From: Atherinomorus stipes
Lineage: Eukaryota > Chordata > Actinopteri > Atheriniformes > Atherinidae
Length of the DNA: 64,000 nucleotides
NCBI GenBank assembly: GCA_023101725.1
Contig: JALJCO010001155.1
Coordinates: 1-64,000, forward strand
Reading direction: 5' to 3'
The position numbers were made by a program, and so were the translations under genes. Shown one piece after another: positions 13,801-25,800 of the stretch. The notes beneath the pieces were generated by a model. The model did no database searches, had not been told where the DNA came from, and was given only the letters and a program-made list of their open reading frames with translations. Each line of letters opens with the position of its first letter. Position 1 is the first letter of the stretch.

Positions 13801-16800
13801 CGAGGTCAGGTATACCGATCGACACCATTCATTTAGTGTGGAGGTTATTTTCCGACGCTGATATTGAGCCCATTTATACGTTTATGTGTTTGTGCAAGAA
13901 GACAAACTGTTAAAAATATGCATGTGATTACCAGTGATTGCAAATATTCATTGAAAAGCTCATTGTATATTGTGTAATTGGCCAAATTGTGCTAAACAGG
14001 TGTAGGCGATTGGAAATTTACAGATGCCCTATAAATAATGGTCATTCTGACGCTATTTGTTGACGTAATGGCTGAAGGGAACCCCCGCCAAGAGGATTCC
14101 TGAAACGTGCGTGTGTGTCATATCGATGCTCAGTAGTAGAATCGGGAAACGGTGGCTAGGTGATTGAAACACTGAAAAAGGGTAACATTTTCTTGTTCGC
14201 AAAAAAATAGATCAACTCCTGGAACTCCTGACAAGCTTAAGCCAAAAACGATATGCACCAAACTTTCAAAAACTTTTTGTCGGGTTACTGTTGTCTGGGG
14301 AAATCTTGGAGGATGTAATCACCTACACACATCTTATGTTAAATGAGCTCCACATGGCAGCATTTGGTAAATGGGCGACATACTGTATCTGGTGCGTAAA
14401 GTGTGCGTCCAGGATGACGCACGTGCATTCAACAAACAGTAATCCCGCAAATGGTTGACGTGACTTAATAAAGAATGGCTTGTTCTGCCACTCACTCGTG
14501 CCCAATTCTTCAAAGGCCTGCGTAAACGCAAAGTAATGGGAATGCTCCACATATTACACTGAGAGGTTGTGTTTGCCATTTTTGAATCACTGCCCAGTGC
14601 CACCTATGATTTTTAACATGACCTTTGTGCTGAGGTTGGCAGAGAAAGGTAGTCAGGGGGACCTAAATAGGTGGTTCGGGTGGTACTGAAGTGTTTTATA
14701 GTTTAATATCAAAGTGTGGCCGGAGGGGGTGGTTTGGTGACTGGAGGGGGTGGTTTGGTTTGGGGGTGGTTTGGTTTGGTTCTCTGCACAGACATCTGAT
14801 GCGGGTCTGATATGGGTATGCGTAAATGGCCATGCTTTTATTGAGCGAAGCAGGTGCATCTCATCATGAACAGCTGACAAATGCGTAAATATGACGTGAG
14901 TCCTCATAGATTGCGTATAATTTGCGTACAATTCCTACCGCAATGTTTTTGTTTCTGTGGTTGATACCCACAGGCCTATCTTGCCATAATGATTAAACTT
15001 AACCACAATATTTTCTGTCATTCACTCGGTAACTACAGTTTTCTTCCATCATAGATGATTGACATTATGACATGAGTGAGAAAACATGACTCAATACAAC
15101 AACTGATCCGTGAATAGGTCCATTTTTAATAATTTCCATTTTCTACTTTTTTTTTCACGGGAAATAGTGTCGTTTCCAAAAGTGACCAGTAGATGGGCCT
15201 GTTGTTCCCTTAGCAGGGGGAACGTTAAAGAAGGTTCGAAAGAGTGGGTCTGGCCGCTCCTGAAAATAAAGAAGCTCCTGAGTTAAGAGCGCATCTGGGA
15301 AACGCAACGTCCAAACAAGGCACCTTTAAGAAGTGACTTAAGAAGGACCTCAGCGTTAAGAGTGTCTTAACTAATCTGGGAAACGCGGCCCATGATAATT
15401 TTATCATTTATTTAATTGTTTAGGATCATGATTATTATTATTTGAAATAAAACAATATTCTTCACACATGAGTGTGAGTGAGTGTTTCCACACAGTTTTA
15501 TTTGACACGGGTTGTTTCTGTTGCCACGGCGATGACTGCTTTCCTTTTCCAGGCAGGGGAAGAGGGCGTCTCGTTGTCATTAACACCCTCCACCTGCAAT
15601 CAAGGCGCCATCTACAGCTGCAAGTGTGACTTCATTGGGAGTGACACTCGATAGTTAAGGGGTAGTGTGTAGGGGGCGGTTTGGGATTGGGCCGTAGATA
15701 TGAGTCCAACCGAAGATTGTTTGGCTGAAGAAGTGAGGAAATACCAAAATCGCCCCATCGTCTTTATTTTGCATCAAAAGTATTTCTGTTATTCAGCTGC
15801 ATCAACAACAAAAGTCTTTCTCTCTCGGACAGCATCATATGAGTAGGTCAGTCTTGTGTGGCGACCCCCACTTATCAGGTGGGAAATTGCACTACTATCC
15901 GGCAGAATGACGGAGAACTATAGCTGGAGGGGTCTCTGTCGTTACGCAGTTGGATAACGCATTACGTAGTCAGAGAAGTATACTATAGCCTTTAGATGGT
16001 GACATTCAAAAAAAAAATTTTCAAAAAAAGAAAAAAAAAAAAAAATTCTGGAATGCGCTGCTAGGTAGCTGCAATTTGTGAAAGCTCTCCCTTAAAGGTG
16101 CCATGACATCAAATTTCACTTTTCTGGGGTTTTGGGGGTATAATATGATCTGTTGTGCACTGATGAGGCCATGTGAATGTCCAGAGTGAGAATCAAAGTT
16201 CCTGTTTATGGTCTGTCAGCTTTGTCTCTCTGCTCAGAAACAGTTGAATCAGACAGCAGGCTATCATTCTACGTAGTTCTATCATTCTACGTAATTTAAT
16301 TGCTCCAATAAGAGCACACTATCAAGTAAACAGCGCCCCCCCCCCCTCTCTCTCTCTCCTAACGGCCTTTGCACCGTCCGCTCCCCCTCCCCTCCCTGTC
16401 TGATTCAGCTTCGTGTAAGGAGCTAGTAGTAACTTCTGTGCAGTCAGGTCTGGATTTTCAAACAAATGGATTTAAAAGAAAACTTCTGCAGCAACACTGA
16501 GGGAGGGGGCCACAACCTTGTCATTACCTGTAAGTTTATTTATTTTCTAAATGCTGTCTTGTCTGATAAACGTAGCTTACTGTCTGGATTGTTGCTAGCA
16601 GTTAGCCTTTAGCAAACTCCGATCGCAGCTTGACCTAGATTCTCCAAATAAGGTCATAGCGAAATAAGGTGTAGCCAATCAAAATTAAGTCAACGTGGTC
16701 TCCGGGTAAAGCTCCATATCATCACCGGACCCAACTGTATTACTGAGGAAGTGAGGTCTGGCGTTTCAAAACAATACTCCGCTGTAAAAAATGCCGTTTT

Positions 16801-19800
16801 TTTTCTTTGGAGTATTTACAAATGCAGTAATGCCAACAACATAAACTAGTTTTTAACTGCTATGTCATCACTCCTTTAACTTTTGTGTTTTTTTCTAATA
16901 TAGTTGTCTTGGTGTCAGTCCCAGAGTTCTCAAGACCTGCTCAGAACAACTATGTCCGGTTCTCCAGCACCTTTTTAACACCAGCCTGAGACAGAACAGA
17001 GTTCCTGTGCTGTGGAAAACATCCTGTCTTGTTCCTGTCCCTAAAAAACCACAACCAGCTGAACCAAATGACTACAGACTAGTTGCTCTGACATCTCACA
17101 TCATGAAAGTCCTGGAGAGACTCTTACTGGCTCACCTCAACAAACAAGTGAACACCTTTCAGGACCCATTACAGTTCGCATATCGTAATGGGCTTGGGGT
17201 TGAAGACGCCATCATCTTCTTGCTTCAGAGAGCCCACTCTCATCTGGACCAGTCAGGCAGCACTTTGAGGGTCATGTTCTTTGATTTTTCAAGTGCCTTT
17301 AATACTATTCAGCCTGCTTTGCTATGTCAGAAGCTCCATAACTTCCAGGTGGATCCCTCCACAACCACCTGGATTTACGACTACCTCACAAACAGACCAC
17401 AGTTTGTGAGACTGAAAGGTTGTGTGTCTGAGATGGTGGTCAGCAGCACTGGAGCACCACAAGGGACTGTACTCTCACCATTCCTCTTTACACTGTACAC
17501 CTCAGACTTCCAGTATAACTCTGAGTCCTGTCATCTGCAGAAATATTCTGATGACTCTGCTGTTGTGGGGTGTATTAGTGATGGACAAGAAGCCGAATAC
17601 AGGGAACTTGTCAATCAGTTTGTGAAATGGTGCAGTAACAATCAGCTCATCTTAAATACCAGCAAGACTAAAGAGATGATTGTTGACTTCAGGAGGAGCA
17701 AGAATAAGCAGCATAGTCCTGTCTACATCCTGGAAGAGGAGGTGGAGGTGGTAGAGAACTACAAATACCTTGGAGTTCAGCTGGACAACAGACTCGATTG
17801 GAAATGCAACTGTGACTACATCTACAAGAAAGGTCTGAGCAGACTCTTCTTCTTAAGGAAGCTAAAATCATTTAATGTCTGCAAAAAGATGTTGCAGATC
17901 TTCTATAAGTCTGTGGTAGAAAGTGCAATTAGCTTTGCAGCCATCTGCTGGGGCAGCAGCATCAGAACCAGAGACTTGAAGAAACTAAACAAGCTGATCA
18001 AGAAAGCTGGTTCTGTGCTGGGGATAACTCTGGAGCCGCTGGAGCTGATCGTTCAAAAAAGAATGCTGCACAAGCTGATGAAGATGATGGAGGACACTTC
18101 CCATCCTCTCCACAACACGGTGAAGAATCAACAGAGTGTGTTCAGTGGGAGGCTGCGTCAAGTTCGCTGTGGGACGGAGAGATACAGGAATTCATTCCTG
18201 CCAGCAACCATCACCCTAAAGAACAAGACTAACTGACTTTTTGTTTATTTATAAAAAAAAAAAAAATAAAAAAAAAAGTGAGCTTTTACAATACTGAATT
18301 TCCCTTCGGGGATGAATAAAGTATTTTTCATTCATTTTTCATTTCATTTCATTTCATGTCAGTACAATTCTAAAAAGAACTATGACTTGTATGGAATAGT
18401 CGAATGGGATTTGGTCTGTTTTCTCTAAAAAGGAACAAGGCAGCATGTTGCATGTTGGTATGAGGCTTGTGATGTTGAATCTGAACACAAAAAAACAAAA
18501 CCACAGGACTTCTAAAAGAATGTCCTTTGGAAAGACGGTATCACGGTAGACATGTTCTGGCTTTAGTGCACAGTGGCACATTTGGATAAAACCAACATGA
18601 GCACAATCACTTCACACAAATTCTCAAGCACAGTGGTAGAGAGCTGATGACTTTGCAGCCACGGGACCTTACAGTCATTATTAACTCCTCTGTGCACCAA
18701 AGTGTTCTGGAGTCAAATGTGAGGCCATCTGTCTGATTTTAAAGCTTAGCTGGAACCGATTTGTACAATAATCTCAAACAACATTGATCTACAACAGAAA
18801 GGCTGAAAAAGAAAAGAATGAAGATGTTTCAGTGATCCAGTCAAAGTCCAGACTTCAAGCTGGTTGAAATGCTGCAGCAGGAGTTTCACAAAGCTTCGCA
18901 TAAATGAATACCCACAAATTTCAGCAAACTGAAGCAACACTTTAAAGAAGCGTGGGCCAAAATCCCCCCCACAATGATGTGTAAGACAGATAACATCATA
19001 GAGAAAATAATTACTTTTGAGTTATTGCTGCTATAGGTGGCTATTGCTGTTGAGTCATGGGGTTTAATTAGTTGTTCATGGACTACTTCTGAATTTTAAT
19101 TAGGTTATTCCAAAATAAATAATGACATGGTGTAATATACCACATGTTGTGGATGCTCAAAGGTTTTACTTAATATTAATATCTTTTAAGGACCAGATTA
19201 CTTTATTTTATCCTGCCATGTATAACTTAAATAAAAATGGGGCTGAATTTTTGTCACGACTATTGGCAAGTCCAGCACAGCTTTTAGTAGCACAGAGCGA
19301 TACAAATTAACGGTACTCACTGATGACTGACAGTTGTCTGACTCGCCGACATCATACAGAACCACATCCTTGATGAAGACAGTCACAGCTTTCAGTATGA
19401 GAGACACAAACAGATGCATGTGGATGTAGTTTCTTGTGCAGTGCAGCTTCCTGGAGGAGACATGGTTGGTTAAAAAACAAGAACAGAATATTCTCCGATC
19501 AATAAGATATAAAAATTGTCCCGACTTATGAAAATAATCTAACAAAGTGCAAAGGACATACCAGTAATATTCACCAGAAATTTAAATGCATCAACATACA
19601 AAGGCCAAATGACAAAGATCAGTAATTATAAGCACTTTTCATACATGGTTGTTGCTTTCTAAAGTGTTCTTACCGTACTCTTATCTAAATGTCACACCAC
19701 ATAAACCCTGTAATTGCGAAGAGGAGCTTTGTGTACATCCCACTTTATATGGGCTCAGTTTTCCTTTGAAATGTACACTACAATAATTCTTAACATTCTA

Positions 19801-22800
19801 GAGATGCAAACAAGAGCAAATCTGAGAGTCCTGCAGATAAAATATCACTTATGTAAATTCTCTCCTCTGGGTACTTTGTAAACAAATGCCTTCCCGCTGG
19901 GCTGAGGACTTGGGTTAAAAGGTGAAAACCTATCAGGTCGGGTGAGATGACACACAGCATCAACCAGCTGCCTGGATGCTGCATCTGAAGCCGAACATAA
20001 ACAGCGAAGGATGTTCACATCCTGTGTTTCTGCTCCAAAATGCAAGCCAATGGCTTTTCATAACCCAAAGGGGTAAACAAATGCCTTGCTGTTTAGACCA
20101 TAACACATAAACAGTCCGAAAGCAAACTGAGCAAAGTGGGCTGCTTGATAGAAGCCGCACATAGCAATTTCCAAAGATCAGTGCCACTTAAGTACTTCTC
20201 TGTTACCCCAAGACATATGGTCAGGAAAGAACACGGTGTGAACAACAGCAGGCCATCTAATTGGTTTGACTTTACAGCTTCTTGCAGTTGACCGCTCAGA
20301 GGAGTTGATGCATATGATGTATCATTTTGATGACCTCACTCACAAATCTGCTTGAATTACTGTGTTTAAAACAGTAAAACCTCTATAAAATGCAGGGCCG
20401 GCAGTGTAAAGCGATACATAGACGGGGCTTTATTGCTCTAAATGATGGAAAAGGTTTTCTGCTGTGACATTAAACAACATTTTGATGAAGCTACTTACCG
20501 GAAGAGACACAGTATGACGATGGCGACTGTCAGAGAAATGAGCGACACGCTGTGACCGATGGTGTAACCCACTTTGATGGCGCCAAAAAAATCCCCCTAT
20601 AACAACATATGCCATTACTCTAATTAGAGACAGATCATTTGGACCGAGTTTGACATTTAACTGGAAGCCGCAGCAACAGTAGTTTGCCATACTGACAAAA
20701 TTTTCATCCATGGTGTTGTTGGGATTGTAACCACAGTCCATTATGTAGGAGTCCATACTGATCGGGGTCCAGCCATCAGCAGTGCAGGTCTTTGATAGAT
20801 TTCCTAGAGAGCAGAGGGGCAAAAAGAAGACTTCAGAGTGTTTCATGCAAAAGCGCAGTAAATTAAATACCCTACATTTACTCATACTTAATTGTGTCAC
20901 TGAAATATTCCTGTGAGACTCACACATCTATGTTTCCCTCTGGAATACTTCCAAATACTAAAAGCACAAGAAAGGAATGACTGAAGGGCATCAGTTGTCC
21001 AACTTGCCCAGAGATGCTGAAACATTTCCCATGTGTATTTGCCTCCATCGGTCTCCTAATTACTCTCAGCCTGCACACACACAGTCATGCACACCAGTAG
21101 GCCTATATTCAAGCAGAGATGTTTTTGCTCTGGCCCCATTGGGTCAGAAGTGAAAGGTCCAAGTGCATTAGACTGATGGCTAAGAGAAGAAAGGTCACTC
21201 TTATCTAAAAAATACAAGCAGAGCCGAGCTCTGAATCATGCAGAAACTGAGAACTTGCCAGACTTAAGTGCAACGCAGTAGAGAAGAGATCGGTACAAAA
21301 AAAGAGTGCCGATTTCAGAAGCGTCATAGTATGAAGCAGAGATCTGAGGCGCTCCAAAAACTTCTGCACACTGGATCCCATCTTAGCACAGTCCAGGAAA
21401 GCAAAGGCAGGAAGAGTTGAGGTTGACAAAAGCCCAGAAGCGCAACCAAGCTCTAGTTCTTCAGAATAGTTTACATCAAGCGGATAACACTAGACCAGAG
21501 TAGGCCTACTCCAGATTCATTTTAAAGTTTGTAAATTTGAAGTGTTTTCCTCTTAAATCTTTGTTTTCAGAGATTCATCTCTGCCATCAGTTCTTTACCT
21601 GGTGAGGCAGTGAGATTCTTGTATAAAATAAGGAGCTTGCATAGAGAATCCATCTTGTTAGGCTGAAAGGTGACAGTTTATGGCAGAAAAACATGTTTAG
21701 ACTGATGCGCTTCCTGCATGAAAAGATCCTGTGGGTTTCTGAAAGTATCTGACAATTCCAAAACAGCTTCTTGGGGGACGTTAACAGATAGTTCTGTGAC
21801 GCAAATCGTTCAATTAGGTTAGGATTAGAACAAGAAAGTAAATAAAGGAAGAAGGAGAGATGAGAAAAACAGTCAAGTGCAATTCAACTTGGAGCAATGG
21901 TACAGTTTTCATTTTCTCAGAGTTGTAGAAATCATCTGGTAACATACCAAACTACCAGGAGAATGGCTAATGTGCATTAATTATAATATAAAACATTAAT
22001 TTTGCAATAGTTGAATTTTCATTTGCTTGCAAAACAAATCTGAAGCTACAAAAAAGAAATTTGAATCCTGAATCATGGGATAAAGAAATGTGAAGAAACG
22101 TTTCCATCCACTGGTTCAAAAGGAAATAACCACGCAGTATTGTTCCCAGGGGTTGGTGCACATACTACCTTGCTAGCAGTTGTGATTCAGTAGAAAAAGT
22201 AGCTCTGCTCGCCAGAACCAAACTTAAAGGAGGGAAACAAACAGCAACTGAGCTGAACATCCACAGGAGGAAAGTGAAGAGAGCTACAGTCCTCTCCAGG
22301 AATTACTTTAATTTCTGGGAATCTTTAGAGATAAAACCAGATAAAACGCTCATGTCTCTTGATTTTATTGAGACCTGGCTGGAACTGAAACATCACATCA
22401 TATCTACCACAGTTTACACCACCTTTTCTTTTGAAAAATACTTTTTAATCATTTGTAAATGATAGGAATACTAACTGTTGCATTTATGCATGAAGAATCT
22501 GCTAGTCTTGGAAGATTTCAGCCATTCAGCAGTGCTACCAGCTTGTCTCATGTTTGTAAGAGCCTCGTAAGCACAGTGAAATATTGATGCCCAATTTACC
22601 TTTTTTCTTTATTTTAAACTATCCACACCCACAGTTCAAATGAATATGCTTGCAAAGTGGACCAAGTGTTTTCTTTTCAAGACTATTTTTTACGATCAAT
22701 TTTGAAATGTTCTGCAATCAAAATGTGGCAAAGTACACAACGAGGGCCCGGGCGGGATTCGATCTTATCCCTCATCCCCAGATAAGGGATATCGTTTTGT

Positions 22801-25800
22801 CTGACTGGTAAGCGCGTGTGACAGTCACCAAGGCGTCTCTCACCAATCCCGCCTGGGCCCTCGTTGTGTACCTTACCACATTCTGGTGTTGTCGGCAGGA
22901 TCCATGCGTTTTAAACACAAAGCCAGATGACTCTGTTATGCAACCAGCATGCTAGTGGCTTCCACTATGCAATTTTTTACCCATTTAGAGACAATTTTCC
23001 GCTAGTTTTCGGATTGGCGATTTTTGGCTCGTGTGTCGTGCCCAGTATTGTCTACATGAGCTTACGAAGATCGATCAGCTCCTCACAACCACCAGCCCAA
23101 TCAGAAATTTTTGGTTGCAAGGATTTCAAACTTGTTTGAGGGAACTGGGGCAGGGCCACACGCTGACTGGCTTCAAACTTGGATTGCGCATGCGCATACA
23201 TAGTTGAGGTGAAGAGGAGCAGGACAGAGCAAGTTAACTGGACTGAGATGACATTCAAACCAGAGGAGCAATGGATCAAAAAATAAACCAAACTGGAGTG
23301 TTTGGACTTCAGAGATACGTAATTGCATAACAAGATATCATTCACCACCTGTGGTTTTATCTCTGTTCTCTGTGTGAATTACATATATGTAGCATCCCCC
23401 TCACTGGCTGTGCTGGGCACCGGTGAAGCAACACCAAGCTTCATGGGTCACCCCGGTGCCTAACAGCCATCTAAAACACTTAATTTGTATCACACATGTG
23501 CAGCACTTTGGGCAGGACTGTAGGCGATCTTAATTGTGCTTAAATTGTATATAAACCTGACCTTGACCTTGACCTTGACTTGTCGTGCCCTCAAAAAAAT
23601 AAATAGAATCCCTTAGCTTGCCCGCAACCCGCCCATATCTGTATAATCTGTTTGGTGTTTTGTTTTGTTTTTTAGCCACAAAGATCCATACAGTAGTTGG
23701 TTCTAGCATCCACCTGCTAGTTGATAAAAAGCTAAAAAAAAAAAAAAAGATCAGATTAGGGAATGTGGAAACAAGGATGCAAAGCATTTTTTGGGAGGAT
23801 CTACTGCAAACGGCATGTATCATGACATTTTCATGATGTTTTTCCCAGTCACAATGTCTGACGTATCCTGTATGGACGTACAGTGTCAGCGGTCAAGATT
23901 TATCCGCACTAGGCTTCCAAGCAAGTGTGAAAACATGAACCGTGCGTGATGAACGTTTGAACCCTGTGATTTATTTTTACAGTTTGAGGTGGACCTGCGA
24001 GACGCAATTGAGAAAATCATACAGTGTCTGCCGTGCCTTGCCCATGCCCATACAGTTACAGAGGTGTACCTGAGATAACTGCTCTGACGGGGTGCACAAG
24101 TAAACGAAAAAAAGAAAACAATGAGTGCGTGGAGTCCGTGTCTGTGGAACTCACTGCGCAAAAAATAAGTAGCTGGAGCCAATAAACCATTTCGAAGGGT
24201 GAAAATATCCCTAAGGCCAGTTTAACAATAGTGGGGACATTCTTATCTGTTTCTGGAGCTTACATGTGCCAAACAAATGCATCATTTCACAGGAAAAGAG
24301 ACAGTTCTTTATGATTTTTGTCCCCAGCTTCTTCTACTTGTAATACATTTGCAATAGGAGGCAGATCTGAACTGCAGCCGGAAATCAAGCACAAAAACCG
24401 TGTTTATGCAATTATGCAGAATGTTGTCTGGCAACATCCTGCAGAGATTAGCAAAGACTTCTCAGAAAACAATGGTGCTTCAAGCATAAATCTAAAAACC
24501 AAACATTTGATAGATGCTCCTTTTTTATCCAATCCTAATATCCTCACCAGTCACCAATTCATCTGCTGATTGTAGAATCTCACAGACAAGTGATGCTAAT
24601 ACCCCCTCTTTGTTTTTGCTTCCAATTTCTCTTTCCTTGAGTGCCGGTACCATCAAATTCTAGATTTTCCCCAAATCTTCTACATACAACTTAGTTGGTT
24701 CAAACAAATGCACAAAACACCGATTTAAGTTGTCATTGAATTTAAAAAATGTGGTGTGAAATCAGTAATTAGGCTTAAAAAAACATAGAAAACCAGCATA
24801 TGAGGCAGTCACATTTTTCTAAACCTTATTAGAGCCTGTGGAGTGGACATTAGATCAGCAAGAAAATAAAGGGGGCCATGTAAGGTAGATTACATTTGGC
24901 TACACCTAGCAAAGTGCAATGGAGGAGAGCTCAGCAGATTACAATAAAGTTCTGAGTCCAGCGTTGAGAGCTTCGGAGCTCAGCTCTGATGGACAAGAGG
25001 AAAAATAAAAGTGAGTGAATGGAATTGTTTCCCATTCATTCAGCTGCAGAGATATGATTTCATACTTTTATAACATCAAATCTAAATCATATTGTCTTTT
25101 TACTCTGTTCAGTGAATATGCATCACTTAACTACCCAAAATAAAACTAAGGGTTCCAGTTTGAAATCTTATCTGATTCTATTCAAGGGTTTTTGCTGTAT
25201 AGCGTATTTATATCTGTTCATAAGGAGCAATGTAATCCTGCAGTAGCATGACGGACTGACAGGTATGTGATTTTGTTCAGTCTCCTATTGTATGATGCTT
25301 CTTTGTCGTATTCTTTCATCTCCTATTGGAAGACTAAAGAAAAAAACCTGTGTGTGCTGGTGACAGATTAATGCCTGGGCTGAATGCTGCCACGGAAATC
25401 GAAATGTTGGACATTCCTCATATTTCCCAATCGAATCGCTCCACAGGCACTGTCAAATCAAGATGGAGTTGGGAAATGACCAACAATCTGAAGTCTTAGA
25501 ATGTATTTGGCATTGAAATTTGGTCAGCTCACAAAATACCTGAGCGACGTATTGCAGAGAAGACTGAGGCTTAGCTTCTTCAAACAACATGACAAGACAC
25601 AAAGACAAAGATAAGCCGCTGCTGTTTCAGCCCCTGCCACCACTGGATTTGGCTTGTTTGAGGGATTGCCAGAAGAATGCTTTCATCATTCCCCAAAACA
25701 CGAGTGCAAGGGTTTTCAGAGTCAGGCATGATAACGAGGAGTGCTGAAATAAGTTCATCAGACCAAAATCATTTTCATTTCCAGGTGCTCGTTTTTTCCA

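Larger units (their letters stand above)
13131..15693. mobile_element. DNA transposon with GGCCCAATCCC ends and 3-bp duplication
   Basis: The left end GGCCCAATCCCAAACC is an exact inverted match of the right end, and similarity continues as C-rich CTACCCC repeats. GTA flanks both sides (13128-13130 and 15694-15696), a likely target duplication. Length is 2563 bases. No intact transposase is found, and a further element lies inside. Confidence 0.8.
12905..15992 (+). mobile_element. Outer DNA transposon of a three-level nest (Harbinger-like?)
   Basis: Imperfect inverted ends TATAGTCGTCTGTAAAGTGT + CTACGTAG (left) and, reversed, TATAGTATACTTCTCTGACT + ACGTAATG (right). The part right of the inner insertion begins with an ATG at 15700 whose frame reads LAEEVRKYQ, reminiscent of the start of a MADF domain, before stopping at 15846. 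That and the GC-rich left end suggest a truncated PIF/Harbinger-type element. It is interrupted by the element at 13131-15693. Confidence 0.4.
19226..22721. other. Intron sequence around vipr1 exons 4-6
   Basis: Apart from the three vipr1 exons I see no gene or clear mobile element here. The short open frames at 19790-20187, 21205-21429 and 21967-22462 have no supporting features. Confidence 0.4.

Noticed and set aside
22753..22853. Functional tRNA gene on the minus strand
   Set aside because: Acceptor-like and B-box-like parts exist, but the body is about 100 bases with no proper D and anticodon arms. The arms extend far beyond a tRNA.
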